From Neptunomonas japonica DSM 18939 (GTDB taxonomy: Bacteria > Pseudomonadota > Gammaproteobacteria > Pseudomonadales > Balneatricaceae): a stretch of DNA of 64,000 nt. A program made the translations under genes and the position numbers. The stretch spans positions 358,796 to 422,795 of the forward strand of contig NZ_AUGR01000002.1 in assembly GCF_000422765.1 (NCBI RefSeq), read 5' to 3'. Of this stretch, positions 56,656-64,000 are shown piece after piece (the first letter of the stretch is position 1; every line of letters begins with the position of its first letter). The notes under the pieces were generated by a model that saw only the letters and a list, made by a program, of their open reading frames with translations, was not told the DNA's origin and did not search any database.

Positions 56656-58227
56656 ATGAGATGTAACCTAGCGTGGATCGACACAGCGGGCCATTATATT
56701 TATAGCACACCAGAATTTGCTGCTTTGTGCGGGCAGTCGGTAGCGTCTATAGCGGGGCAAAGTTTGCAAACGCTACATTTATCTACAAGCGCTGCTAAGC
56801 TACAAGAGCTTTGCGCAAGCGCGTGTAAGTCTGGTATGGCAGAAGCAGTACTGGCATTATTTGATGCGCACACCTTATATGACTGTCGTCTAATGTGGAT
56901 TGAAACCTCACAGCATTTTGTATTGAATGCTGAGCGGGCAGTAAAGCAGCCGCTACTTTACGAACAACTTATTACAGCAACTAACGACTCCCCCGTCCCT
57001 CTATTTAAAGTGGCGTTAAATGCTCAAATTAGCAGCGCCAATAAAGCAGGCAAGCAAGTGGCGTTGTTGAAGCTGGGGTTGGAAAAATTTCAATGGATTC
57101 AAGATTCACTGGGTCAAACGGCCAGCGAAACTGTAGTGGAAGAGTTAGCGAGTCGTTTGCTCACGACATTACGAGAGGACGATATTCTTTTTCGTGCGAA
57201 TGATGATGCTTTTATCATTCAATTGTCGAATATAGATAAAGCAGAAGTTGCTGTGAGTGTGGCGCATCGCCTTATAGAACAGTTGTCATATGGGATTCGC
57301 ATAGATCAGCGAGAAATTCATCTAAGTGCGTCTGTCGGTGTTGCTTTGGCTCCTCTGCAGGCAAATGATGCCGGTGAGTTGCTCGGGGCTGCAAGCCAGG
57401 CACTAAAAGCATTATCACGCTCTGGAACAAATGGTGTGCGCTTGTACGATCCTCTTCGACAGCGCAAAGCGCTGAACCTTAAAGATTTGGCGCAACTGAT
57501 TAAGCCAGATTATCAAAGTATAGAGTTGGGTTACCGCCCGGTTTATGGTGTACGTAGCCACCGTATTGAAGGCGCGCAATTAGTGCCTTTACTGCAAGGT
57601 GTTCCATGCATCGGTTCAGAAGAGCATGTACTAACGCAGATGCTAGAAGGCGATAGTGGTTGGCATACTTATTTGAGTTGGATATTTAATCAGCTTGAAA
57701 CTCCATTGCAGCAGTTATCACAACAAAAGAGTTTCCAAGGCGTTATTGTCCGAATTCCGCCTGATGTACTGGAATTACCTTCCTTCATGGAGTTTATGAC
57801 AACCCGTCTGACGTTATCTAAAGAAATACGTAAAAAGGTGTTGTTGGAAGTAGATGCTATTGAAACACGTGACCATGAAGGCGTGCTGTTTGATTTAGAA
57901 GCGCTAGGTTTTTCTATTGTGTTGAGTGGCTTAAATGATTATTTACCGCCTATACAGCAGTTAAAAGAGCTAGAACCGCAGTTACTCATGTTAGATGCCT
58001 CACTTGTGCAATCGATGGAGGCAGATGTTAAAAGCCGTAGAAAGTTAGAAAAACTAGCGGATATCGCTGCTGACCTTGATATCGCATTAGCGGCTGGTGG
58101 TGTGCAATCCGCTGGGCAGCGTATGCAGTTGTCTCATCAAGGTGTTGGCTATATGCAAGGCGACTACTTTGGGAGTCTATTAAGTGTGGAGTTGCTATTT
58201 GAGCAATTAGTGTTAGAAAAAATATAG
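56656..58227 (+). CDS. PAS-GGDEF-EAL protein with both catalytic motifs lost
   Basis: A 523-residue protein with a PAS-like N-terminus (about 1-95), a GGDEF fold (about 110-260) in which the signature reads RANDDAF instead of RxGGDEF (near residues 180-186), and an EAL fold (about 285-520) with EGAQLV in place of the EAL motif and no DDFG motif. Neither synthesis nor hydrolysis of c-di-GMP is expected; the layout recalls receptor-type proteins such as FimX and LapD. It lies between ubiK and comM, with an AAGGGA ribosome site. Function inferred only. Confidence 0.75.
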   Translation: MRCNLAWIDTAGHYIYSTPEFAALCGQSVASIAGQSLQTLHLSTSAAKLQELCASACKSGMAEAVLALFDAHTLYDCRLMWIETSQHFVLNAERAVKQPLLYEQLITATNDSPVPLFKVALNAQISSANKAGKQVALLKLGLEKFQWIQDSLGQTASETVVEELASRLLTTLREDDILFRANDDAFIIQLSNIDKAEVAVSVAHRLIEQLSYGIRIDQREIHLSASVGVALAPLQANDAGELLGAASQALKALSRSGTNGVRLYDPLRQRKALNLKDLAQLIKPDYQSIELGYRPVYGVRSHRIEGAQLVPLLQGVPCIGSEEHVLTQMLEGDSGWHTYLSWIFNQLETPLQQLSQQKSFQGVIVRIPPDVLELPSFMEFMTTRLTLSKEIRKKVLLEVDAIETRDHEGVLFDLEALGFSIVLSGLNDYLPPIQQLKELEPQLLMLDASLVQSMEADVKSRRKLEKLADIAADLDIALAAGGVQSAGQRMQLSHQGVGYMQGDYFGSLLSVELLFEQLVLEKI

Positions 58228-58262
58228 TTATACCCTGTGTTTTTGTATCCAAGGAAGGATCT

Positions 58263-59789
58263 ATGTCACTTGCCATTGTTCACACCCGCGCTCAGTTAGG
58301 CGTGGCCGCGCCTTCTGTTACTGTAGAAGTTCACCTGTCGGCAGGCTTGCCTGCGCTTATGCTAGTAGGTCTGCCTGAAGCGGCTGTGCGTGAAAGTAAA
58401 GAAAGGGTGCGCAGTGCCATTATTAATTCTGGGTTTGAATTTCCTCAACGTCGTATCACTATTAACCTTGCGCCAGCAGATCTTCCTAAAGAAGGTGGCC
58501 GCTATGACTTAGCGATAGCTGTGGGTATCTTGGTCGCATCAGGCCAGCTCCCTGATACATCGCTTGACGGTGTCGAGTTATTAGGGGAATTGGCGCTTTC
58601 TGGAGAGTTAAGAAGTATTACCGGGGTTTTGCCAGCGGCTGTTGCTTGCAAAAAGCAAGGCCGTGCATTGTGGATACCTACAAAAAATTGTTCTGAAGCT
58701 GCATTAGTACGCGAGCTTGATATCCGCGTTGCTGAGCACTTATTAGATATATGTGCTGCTTTAGCGGGCAAAAAAGAGCTTAAAAGTGCAGAGCCGACAC
58801 CGGCTGATATACCTGTTACGGCAAGTGTAAATGATTTATCGGACGTGAAAGGACAAATTAAAGCGAAGCGGGCATTGGAGATCGCGGCGGCGGGTGGGCA
58901 CAATTTACTGATGAGTGGTGTACCTGGAAGTGGGAAAAGTATGTTGGCAGCACGTTTGCCGGGTTTATTACCGCCTCTGATCGAAGAGGAACGCTTACAA
59001 ACAGCGGCGATCTATTCTGTTGCAGGTTTGCCGGTTGATAGCATTTGCCTTGGTACGCGCCCTTTTCGTGCCCCGCATCATACCGCATCGGCTGCTGCAT
59101 TAGTGGGTGGAGGCAGTCATCCGCGCCCTGGTGAGATTTCTTTAGCGCACCAAGGTGTTTTGTTTCTGGATGAGCTTCCTGAATTCTCACGTAAGGTGTT
59201 AGAAGTACTGCGAGAGCCTTTAGAAACAGGGTCAATATTGATTTCCCGTGCCGCTAGGCAAACAGAATTTCCCGCAAGGTTCCAACTTATCGCAGCAATG
59301 AACCCTTGTCCTTGTGGCTATGCGGGTGATAATTCGGGCAAGTGCCGCTGTACACCAGACCAAGTACGTCGTTACCAAGAAAAGCTTTCTGGCCCACTGC
59401 TAGATCGTATTGATCTGTTTGTTACCGTTGCAGCATTGCCCGCTGAAACACTTTTGAAGCTGGATGAATCTAAAGCTGAATCTAGTGAGGAGGTTTCTCG
59501 TCGGGTTTCATCGGCACTGGCATTACAGTATCAGCGTCAATCCTGTCGTAATAGCGTGTTGGCGGCACAGTCGCTGGATGCTATTTGCCAGTTAACGGAC
59601 CAAAATAGACAGCTACTTGCTACGGCAGCAACGCGCTTTGGTTTATCGGCACGTGCATGCCACCGAGTCATGAAAGTAGCGCGTACTATTGCTGATTTGA
59701 ATGGTAATGAAAAAGTAGAAAGTAGTGACTTAATGGAAGCACTTGGGTTTAGAGAAGGGCTGGCTAGTCACTCTTTAGCATTTTCATAA
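58263..59789 (+). CDS. comM: Mg-chelatase-like AAA ATPase ComM (YifB family)
   Basis: A 508-residue protein with an N-terminal Lon-like substrate domain (about 1-165), an AAA core with Walker A GVPGSGKS (about 219-226), Walker B VLFLDELPEF, sensor FQLIAAMNPCPCGYAG with cysteines CPCG and CRC, and a C-terminal helical domain. ComM helicase promotes branch migration in natural transformation in Vibrio and Acinetobacter. It overlaps the convergent GGDEF-EAL gene by 26 bp. Confidence 0.95.
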   Translation: MSLAIVHTRAQLGVAAPSVTVEVHLSAGLPALMLVGLPEAAVRESKERVRSAIINSGFEFPQRRITINLAPADLPKEGGRYDLAIAVGILVASGQLPDTSLDGVELLGELALSGELRSITGVLPAAVACKKQGRALWIPTKNCSEAALVRELDIRVAEHLLDICAALAGKKELKSAEPTPADIPVTASVNDLSDVKGQIKAKRALEIAAAGGHNLLMSGVPGSGKSMLAARLPGLLPPLIEEERLQTAAIYSVAGLPVDSICLGTRPFRAPHHTASAAALVGGGSHPRPGEISLAHQGVLFLDELPEFSRKVLEVLREPLETGSILISRAARQTEFPARFQLIAAMNPCPCGYAGDNSGKCRCTPDQVRRYQEKLSGPLLDRIDLFVTVAALPAETLLKLDESKAESSEEVSRRVSSALALQYQRQSCRNSVLAAQSLDAICQLTDQNRQLLATAATRFGLSARACHRVMKVARTIADLNGNEKVESSDLMEALGFREGLASHSLAFS

Positions 59790-61461
59790 ATGCTTTTAGT
59801 GGCACCGGCGGGCTGAAGAAAAAACCTTGTACTTGGTCGCATCCATTTTGAATAAGAAACTCTAACTGAGGTTTTGTCTCAACACCTTCTGCAACAACGC
59901 CCATGTTAAGATTGTGAGCTAAATTGATAATAGCTCGGACAATTTCAGCGTCATCCGTACTATCTGGTAACCTAGCAACAAAAGAGCGATCAATTTTTAA
60001 GGTGCTAATGGGCAGCTTTTGTAAAAGCGCAAAAGAAGAGTAGCCCGTACCAAAATCATCTAATGAAAAGTCGATACCTATTTTACTGAGTTTTCCAATA
60101 CTGTTTTGAACATGCAGATCATCGCTGAAGAGTGCTGACTCAGTAAGCTCAAATTCTAGTATCTGTGTGTCTATGTTTTCTTTATCGATAATTCGATGGA
60201 TCGTTTGTGCTAAATGATCATCCTGAAATTGTCTGAAGGATAAGTTTACGCCTAGTTTGGTCAGGTTAAACCCTGCATCCTGAATAGATTTAAGGTCTTT
60301 TCCCGATTGGAAAATAGCCCAGAAGCCCATAGGGACAATTTGCCCGGTCTGCTCCGAAATAGGAATAAAATCATCTGGCATAATTAAGCCGTGATATGGG
60401 TGGTTCCAACGCATTAGCGCTTCAGCTCCCACTATTTCACCTGAATGCAAGTCAATACGTGGTTGATAATAAAGCTCAAACTGTTCTTCTTTTAAGGCTG
60501 TCCAGATATCTGACTCTAATAAGCCTGCATAAGGCGGTGCTTGATCTTTATCTGGCTCGTAGATAGAAAAGCTACAACCGTGGGTTCGCTTAGCTCGGCT
60601 ACGGGCTTGGTTTGCTTGGTTCGTTAGCGTATCAACATTGAGTGCGTTTTCGGAAGAAAAAGTCACACCAATGCTGATTCCAAGTACATTTTCTTGATTG
60701 GCAATATTGAAGCTCGAAAACAAAAAACCGGCCATGACCTCTAGTAACTGACTCGTTTCCTTTTTTGCTGAATCAATAGTAGCTGCCGTAATAATGATAA
60801 AAAACTCATCAGCACCTGTTCTAAATACAGGGAAATGGCGTGCGCAATTAAGGAGGCGGTTTTTAAGGTCGAGGAGGACTTGATCACCTGCGGCATAACC
60901 CATACGTTGGTTAAAGGCTTTAAAATTGTCAATATCTAAACTAACCAGTGCGAGGGCTTCGTTATTGAGCAAAATGTGATCTAATTCACATTGAAGATGT
61001 GTATAAAAGCAGGACCGGTTTTTTAGTGATGTTAATAGGTCCGTATTATGTGTTGCGTTTAATTCTGTATTCTTTTGATTAATTTGAGTCAGCAACCTAA
61101 TGCTGCGACTAAAAGTATCGCCTGTGGCGTCATCAAGAGAAATGAAATCATCGAATGACGCTGCGAGTAATTGAATGCCATCTTCTTCTGTGATGTGCTC
61201 GTCTACGAGCACTATTGGCGTATGCTGTTGCTTAGTAAGTGGCGAGTAAGTATCTAGCGATGAAAGTACATCTTTTACACCGGTACAGATTATAATGGTA
61301 TTAGGGTGCATCTCCTCAAAACGAAGAAATAGCTCATGGAGGGTGGCAACGAAACTCAGCTCCAAATTTTGCTGAATAAGGTGCGATTCCAATATGTCCC
61401 TCATCCTTGAGCGAGGAGATAATATAAGGATATTAATAGGCATTATGCTTGGATACCGCAT
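59764..61461 (-). CDS. Receiver-like GGDEF-EAL protein (GADEF variant)
   Basis: A 565-residue c-di-GMP protein. Residues 5-125 look like a receiver or pseudo-receiver domain, GGDEF occupies about 140-305 with the signature changed to FRTGADEFFII, and EAL about 315-560 with an intact AEALMRWNHP and DDFGTGYSSFALLQKLP. It is therefore more likely a phosphodiesterase than a cyclase. It is next to rep, as a dual-domain phosphodiesterase gene is in Pseudomonas. An internal start at 61443 (MPINILIL) is possible. Confidence 0.87.
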   Translation of the reverse strand: MRYPSIMPINILILSPRSRMRDILESHLIQQNLELSFVATLHELFLRFEEMHPNTIIICTGVKDVLSSLDTYSPLTKQQHTPIVLVDEHITEEDGIQLLAASFDDFISLDDATGDTFSRSIRLLTQINQKNTELNATHNTDLLTSLKNRSCFYTHLQCELDHILLNNEALALVSLDIDNFKAFNQRMGYAAGDQVLLDLKNRLLNCARHFPVFRTGADEFFIIITAATIDSAKKETSQLLEVMAGFLFSSFNIANQENVLGISIGVTFSSENALNVDTLTNQANQARSRAKRTHGCSFSIYEPDKDQAPPYAGLLESDIWTALKEEQFELYYQPRIDLHSGEIVGAEALMRWNHPYHGLIMPDDFIPISEQTGQIVPMGFWAIFQSGKDLKSIQDAGFNLTKLGVNLSFRQFQDDHLAQTIHRIIDKENIDTQILEFELTESALFSDDLHVQNSIGKLSKIGIDFSLDDFGTGYSSFALLQKLPISTLKIDRSFVARLPDSTDDAEIVRAIINLAHNLNMGVVAEGVETKPQLEFLIQNGCDQVQGFFFSPPVPLKAFMKMLKSD

Positions 61462-61672
61462 TGTCGAATATTATTGGCTATCTACTTTATAGTAATGATG
61501 TAGACCTAACAGTTCCGACAGTTTAGTTTGTATATAATGGTACAACAGATTTCATACACTCACTGTAACACGAAGTTTCTTGGTGGCAAACAAGTGTTTG
61601 AACATCGTTTTGTTACTAGCATTATGAGAATTTAATGATTAATTATCAAACGTTTGGTGGCTTTTTAGTTAA

Positions 61673-63685
61673 ATGAGTAAATTAAATCCTAGACAGAACG
61701 AAGCTGTGAAATTTATCAGTGGTCCTTTGCTAGTTCTTGCCGGCGCAGGGTCAGGAAAAACCAGCGTAATTACACGAAAAATTGCTTACCTTGTGGAGCA
61801 GTGTGGCGTTGAGTCTAAGCATATTGCGGCTGTAACGTTTACCAATAAAGCTTCGCGTGAGATGAAAGAACGGGTAGGGCAGATTCTGCAAGGCAAAGGC
61901 AAGGGCCTGACTGTATCTACATTCCATAATTTAGGCATGAATATCATTCGCAAAGAGCATAAACGTCTGGGGTTGAAGTCGGGTTTCTCTCTGTTCGATG
62001 ATCAAGATAGTAAAGCACTCCTCAAAGATTTGATGCTGCATAATGATGAAGATAGCGATCAGGTAGATTCTGTCAGAAATATGATCTCAAATTGGAAGAA
62101 TGAGATGGTAAGTCCAGAGACAGCAGAAGCCCAAGCGGTCGGTCCGCAAGAGATTCTGGCAGCACGGGCTTATGAGTCTTATAACAGCTATTTAAGTGCT
62201 TATAATGCTGTTGATTTTGATGATTTAATACAAATACCCGTTAAGCTTTTTGATGAGCACCCTGATGTTCTTGAGCGTTGGCAAAATCGTATCCGTTATT
62301 TGCTAGTAGATGAGTACCAGGATACCAACCTTTGCCAGTATCGTATGGTTCGCCAGCTAGTTGGGCATCGCGGTGCATTGACGGTAGTAGGGGACGATGA
62401 TCAGTCTATCTATGCGTGGCGTGGTGCAAGGCCAGAAAACCTTGAGCAGCTGCAAGTCGATTTCCCCAGCCTTAAAGTTGTCAAGCTTGAGCAAAATTAT
62501 CGTTCTACCAGTCGTATCCTAAAAGCGGCTAATACGCTAATCGCTAATAACCCGCATGTATTTCAAAAAACCTTGTGGAGTGAAATGGGCCCGGGCGACC
62601 CAATTCGGGTTATCCACACCCGTAATGAAGATGCGGAATGTGAGCGTATCGCTACTGAAATTCTTGATCAGCATTTACGTAAACATACACCTTTTAGCGA
62701 CTTTGCCATTCTCTACCGTGGTAACTATCAAGCGCGTTTATTAGAGATCAAACTGCAAGCTTTTCAGGTTCCCTATAAATTATCGGGTGGTACATCCTTT
62801 TTTGCCCGCGCAGAGATCAAGGACTTGATGTGTTACCTGAAAGTGCTGGTTAACCGCGATAACGATAATGCTTTTCTGCGGATCATTAATCTCCCTCGCC
62901 GAGAGATCGGCCCCAGCACACTCAAAAAGTTAGGCGAGTACGCGTCTGAGCGACAAGTTAGTCTTTTTGATGCATGTGATGAAATAGGGTTAGAGCAAGT
63001 CCTTCCGGCAGCCGCAGTAGAAAAACTAAGGCAGTTTACGCGTTGGTTGCATGAAAAATATCGCCAATGTTATGAATCTGACCCTATACAAGCGATCAAG
63101 GACCTCGTTTACGATATTGACTACGAAGGCTGGCTAAGGCAAAACGCATCCAGTGATAAAGTGGCCGAAACACGCATGCAAAATGTGTTCTTTCTGATCG
63201 ACTCGCTGAAAAGTACGTTAGAACGCTTACAAGAAGATGACCCTGAAGCAGGTATCGAAGAAACGATTGCCCGTATTATCTTAATTGATATGTTAGATAG
63301 GCAAGAAGAGGAAGATGACTCCAATAAAGTGCAATTAATGACATTGCATGCGTCCAAAGGTTTGGAGTTTCCGCATGTTTTCTTGATGGGAATGGAAGAA
63401 GAGTTATTACCTCATCGTAACAGCATAGAAAATGGCGATATTGAAGAGGAGCGCCGCTTGGCTTACGTAGGCGTTACGCGGGCAAAACGCACTTTAACAA
63501 TAACACTGGCACGACAACGTAAACAGTTTGGTGAGTTATTAGACTGTGCGCCGAGCCGTTTTCTAGACGAGTTACCGCAAGAGGATCTAGAAATAGAAGG
63601 CAACGGTGAGAAAAATCCAGAAGTTAATAAGCAGCGAGGGCGTGCTACCTTAAATAGCCTGCGTAATATGTTCGATGATTTGTAA
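61673..63685 (+). CDS. rep: ATP-dependent DNA helicase Rep
   Basis: A 670-residue SF1A helicase (E. coli Rep is 673). Walker A GAGSGKT near residues 24-30, TFTNKASREMKER, LLVDEYQDTN, VGDDDQSIYAWRGA, LEQNYRST and LMTLHASKGLEF are all present; the tail ends in a basic stretch. Rep clears protein from DNA at replication forks. The 211 bp upstream contain a TATAAT at 61533-61538 but no clear -35. A terminator follows. Confidence 0.97.
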   Translation: MSKLNPRQNEAVKFISGPLLVLAGAGSGKTSVITRKIAYLVEQCGVESKHIAAVTFTNKASREMKERVGQILQGKGKGLTVSTFHNLGMNIIRKEHKRLGLKSGFSLFDDQDSKALLKDLMLHNDEDSDQVDSVRNMISNWKNEMVSPETAEAQAVGPQEILAARAYESYNSYLSAYNAVDFDDLIQIPVKLFDEHPDVLERWQNRIRYLLVDEYQDTNLCQYRMVRQLVGHRGALTVVGDDDQSIYAWRGARPENLEQLQVDFPSLKVVKLEQNYRSTSRILKAANTLIANNPHVFQKTLWSEMGPGDPIRVIHTRNEDAECERIATEILDQHLRKHTPFSDFAILYRGNYQARLLEIKLQAFQVPYKLSGGTSFFARAEIKDLMCYLKVLVNRDNDNAFLRIINLPRREIGPSTLKKLGEYASERQVSLFDACDEIGLEQVLPAAAVEKLRQFTRWLHEKYRQCYESDPIQAIKDLVYDIDYEGWLRQNASSDKVAETRMQNVFFLIDSLKSTLERLQEDDPEAGIEETIARIILIDMLDRQEEEDDSNKVQLMTLHASKGLEFPHVFLMGMEEELLPHRNSIENGDIEEERRLAYVGVTRAKRTLTITLARQRKQFGELLDCAPSRFLDELPQEDLEIEGNGEKNPEVNKQRGRATLNSLRNMFDDL

Positions 63686-63704
63686 GTGTAAATAACAGAC
63701 ACTA

Positions 63705-63731
63705 AAAAAGGCTGCAAAAGCAGCCCTTTTT
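63705..63731 (+). terminator. Intrinsic terminator after rep
   Basis: GGCTGC and GCAGCC form the core of the hairpin (loop AAAA), with flanking A5 and C-T5 arms. It ends 8 bp before the insertion sequence. Confidence 0.85.
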
Positions 63732-63739
63732 ATTCACAA

Positions 63740-64000
63740 TGTCCCGTCCTGAAATAGGTTTACATATTGAGGACCTATTATGGACACATCAACCCCCACG
63801 CATCATAAGCGCAGTCAGTGCGATTACACAATGGGCTTTAAATTGCAGGTTGTAGATGCTGTTGAAAAAGGCGACATGACCTATAAACAAGCTCAAAAGA
63901 TATATGGTATTCAAGGGCGATCTACCGTTCTGACTTGGTTAAGAAAGCACGGCAAGCTAGATTGGTCCCAGCCAACGCATAGAATTATGACTAAATCACC
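63740..64000 (+). mobile_element. Left end of an IS3-like insertion sequence, cut by window edge
   Basis: A new element begins at about 63740 with TGTCCCGTCCTGAAATAGG, probably its terminal inverted repeat, right after the rep terminator. AATAGGT (63753-63759) and ACCTATT (63773-63779) form a 7-bp inverted pair before the transposase start. The right end is outside the window. Confidence 0.65.
63780..64000 (+). CDS. Transposase (IS3-type OrfA), partial
   Basis: The first 73 residues of a transposase. After a short polar start, FKLQVVDAVEKGDMTYKQAQ is followed by YGIQGRSTVLTWLRKHGKLDW, the helix-turn-helix of IS3-family first frames. GAGGA precedes ATG 63780. The gene continues past the window. 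Confidence 0.8.
   Translation, partial: MDTSTPTHHKRSQCDYTMGFKLQVVDAVEKGDMTYKQAQKIYGIQGRSTVLTWLRKHGKLDWSQPTHRIMTKS

Overview
The window looks like chromosome of a marine gammaproteobacterium, probably an Oceanospirillales/Pseudomonadales-type organism. This is inferred from gene content and local gene order: oxyR-recG, ftsE-ftsX-rpoH, glnK-amtB next to ubiK, comM and rep, a PA4780-type RIO kinase, a Mg-type HemB, and Ile/Val/Ala-rich proteins with moderate G+C. Most of it is ordinary core genome. No rRNA, tRNA or CRISPR array was seen.

Layout. 1-6071: a tellurium-resistance (Ter) stress module with terZ-like (cut by the left edge), terA, terB and terD, then a second operon of PRTase-TRSP, HAD phosphatase and StiP-PELOTA proteins, the predicted nucleoside-like metabolite pathway that accompanies Ter systems. 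6186-12311 (mostly minus strand): indolepyruvate:ferredoxin oxidoreductase iorAB, a PQ-loop membrane protein, a DISM-type diguanylate cyclase, and an elbB gene inactivated by two in-frame ochre codons. 12510-21221: biotin uptake bioMNY, hemB, ppk1 and a basic amino-acid ABC transporter in the order ATPase-binding protein-permease-permease. 21451-29313: small orphan genes (NTF2-like, cupin, DUF2007, L7/L12-like, YtoQ), a DMT exporter, and a LysR regulator divergent from a two-gene redox operon (AhpD-like protein and a PNPOx-FNR-ferredoxin fusion).

29362-44844: oxyR-recG, DUF501, RIO kinase, rluF, a YfhL-type ferredoxin, coaD, an M48 lipoprotein protease, a TetR regulator, rsmD with an M16-like partner, ftsE-ftsX, rpoH, DUF423, thiS-thiG and trmB. 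ftsY is absent from its usual place before ftsE. 45131-53641: a dCache chemoreceptor, an SLC23-like permease, a Cpx-type envelope stress locus (spy/cpxP-like gene divergent from cpxRA-like genes, with a perfect CpxR box between them), and a PAS-PAS-GGDEF-EAL protein. 53809-63685: glnK-amtB-glnK with a candidate sigma-54 promoter and NtrC sites, ubiK, a doubly degenerate GGDEF-EAL protein, comM, a GADEF-EAL protein and rep. 63740-64000: the left end of an insertion sequence.

The unusual material is stress and signalling: the Ter metabolite module without terC, four c-di-GMP-type proteins of which one has lost both catalytic motifs, the PII-AmtB-PII arrangement, and several long perfect inverted repeats upstream of genes that look like operators. 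I did not find a convincingly new multi-gene defence or biosynthetic system. The Ter-linked cluster is the closest candidate and is a described but biochemically poorly characterised family.
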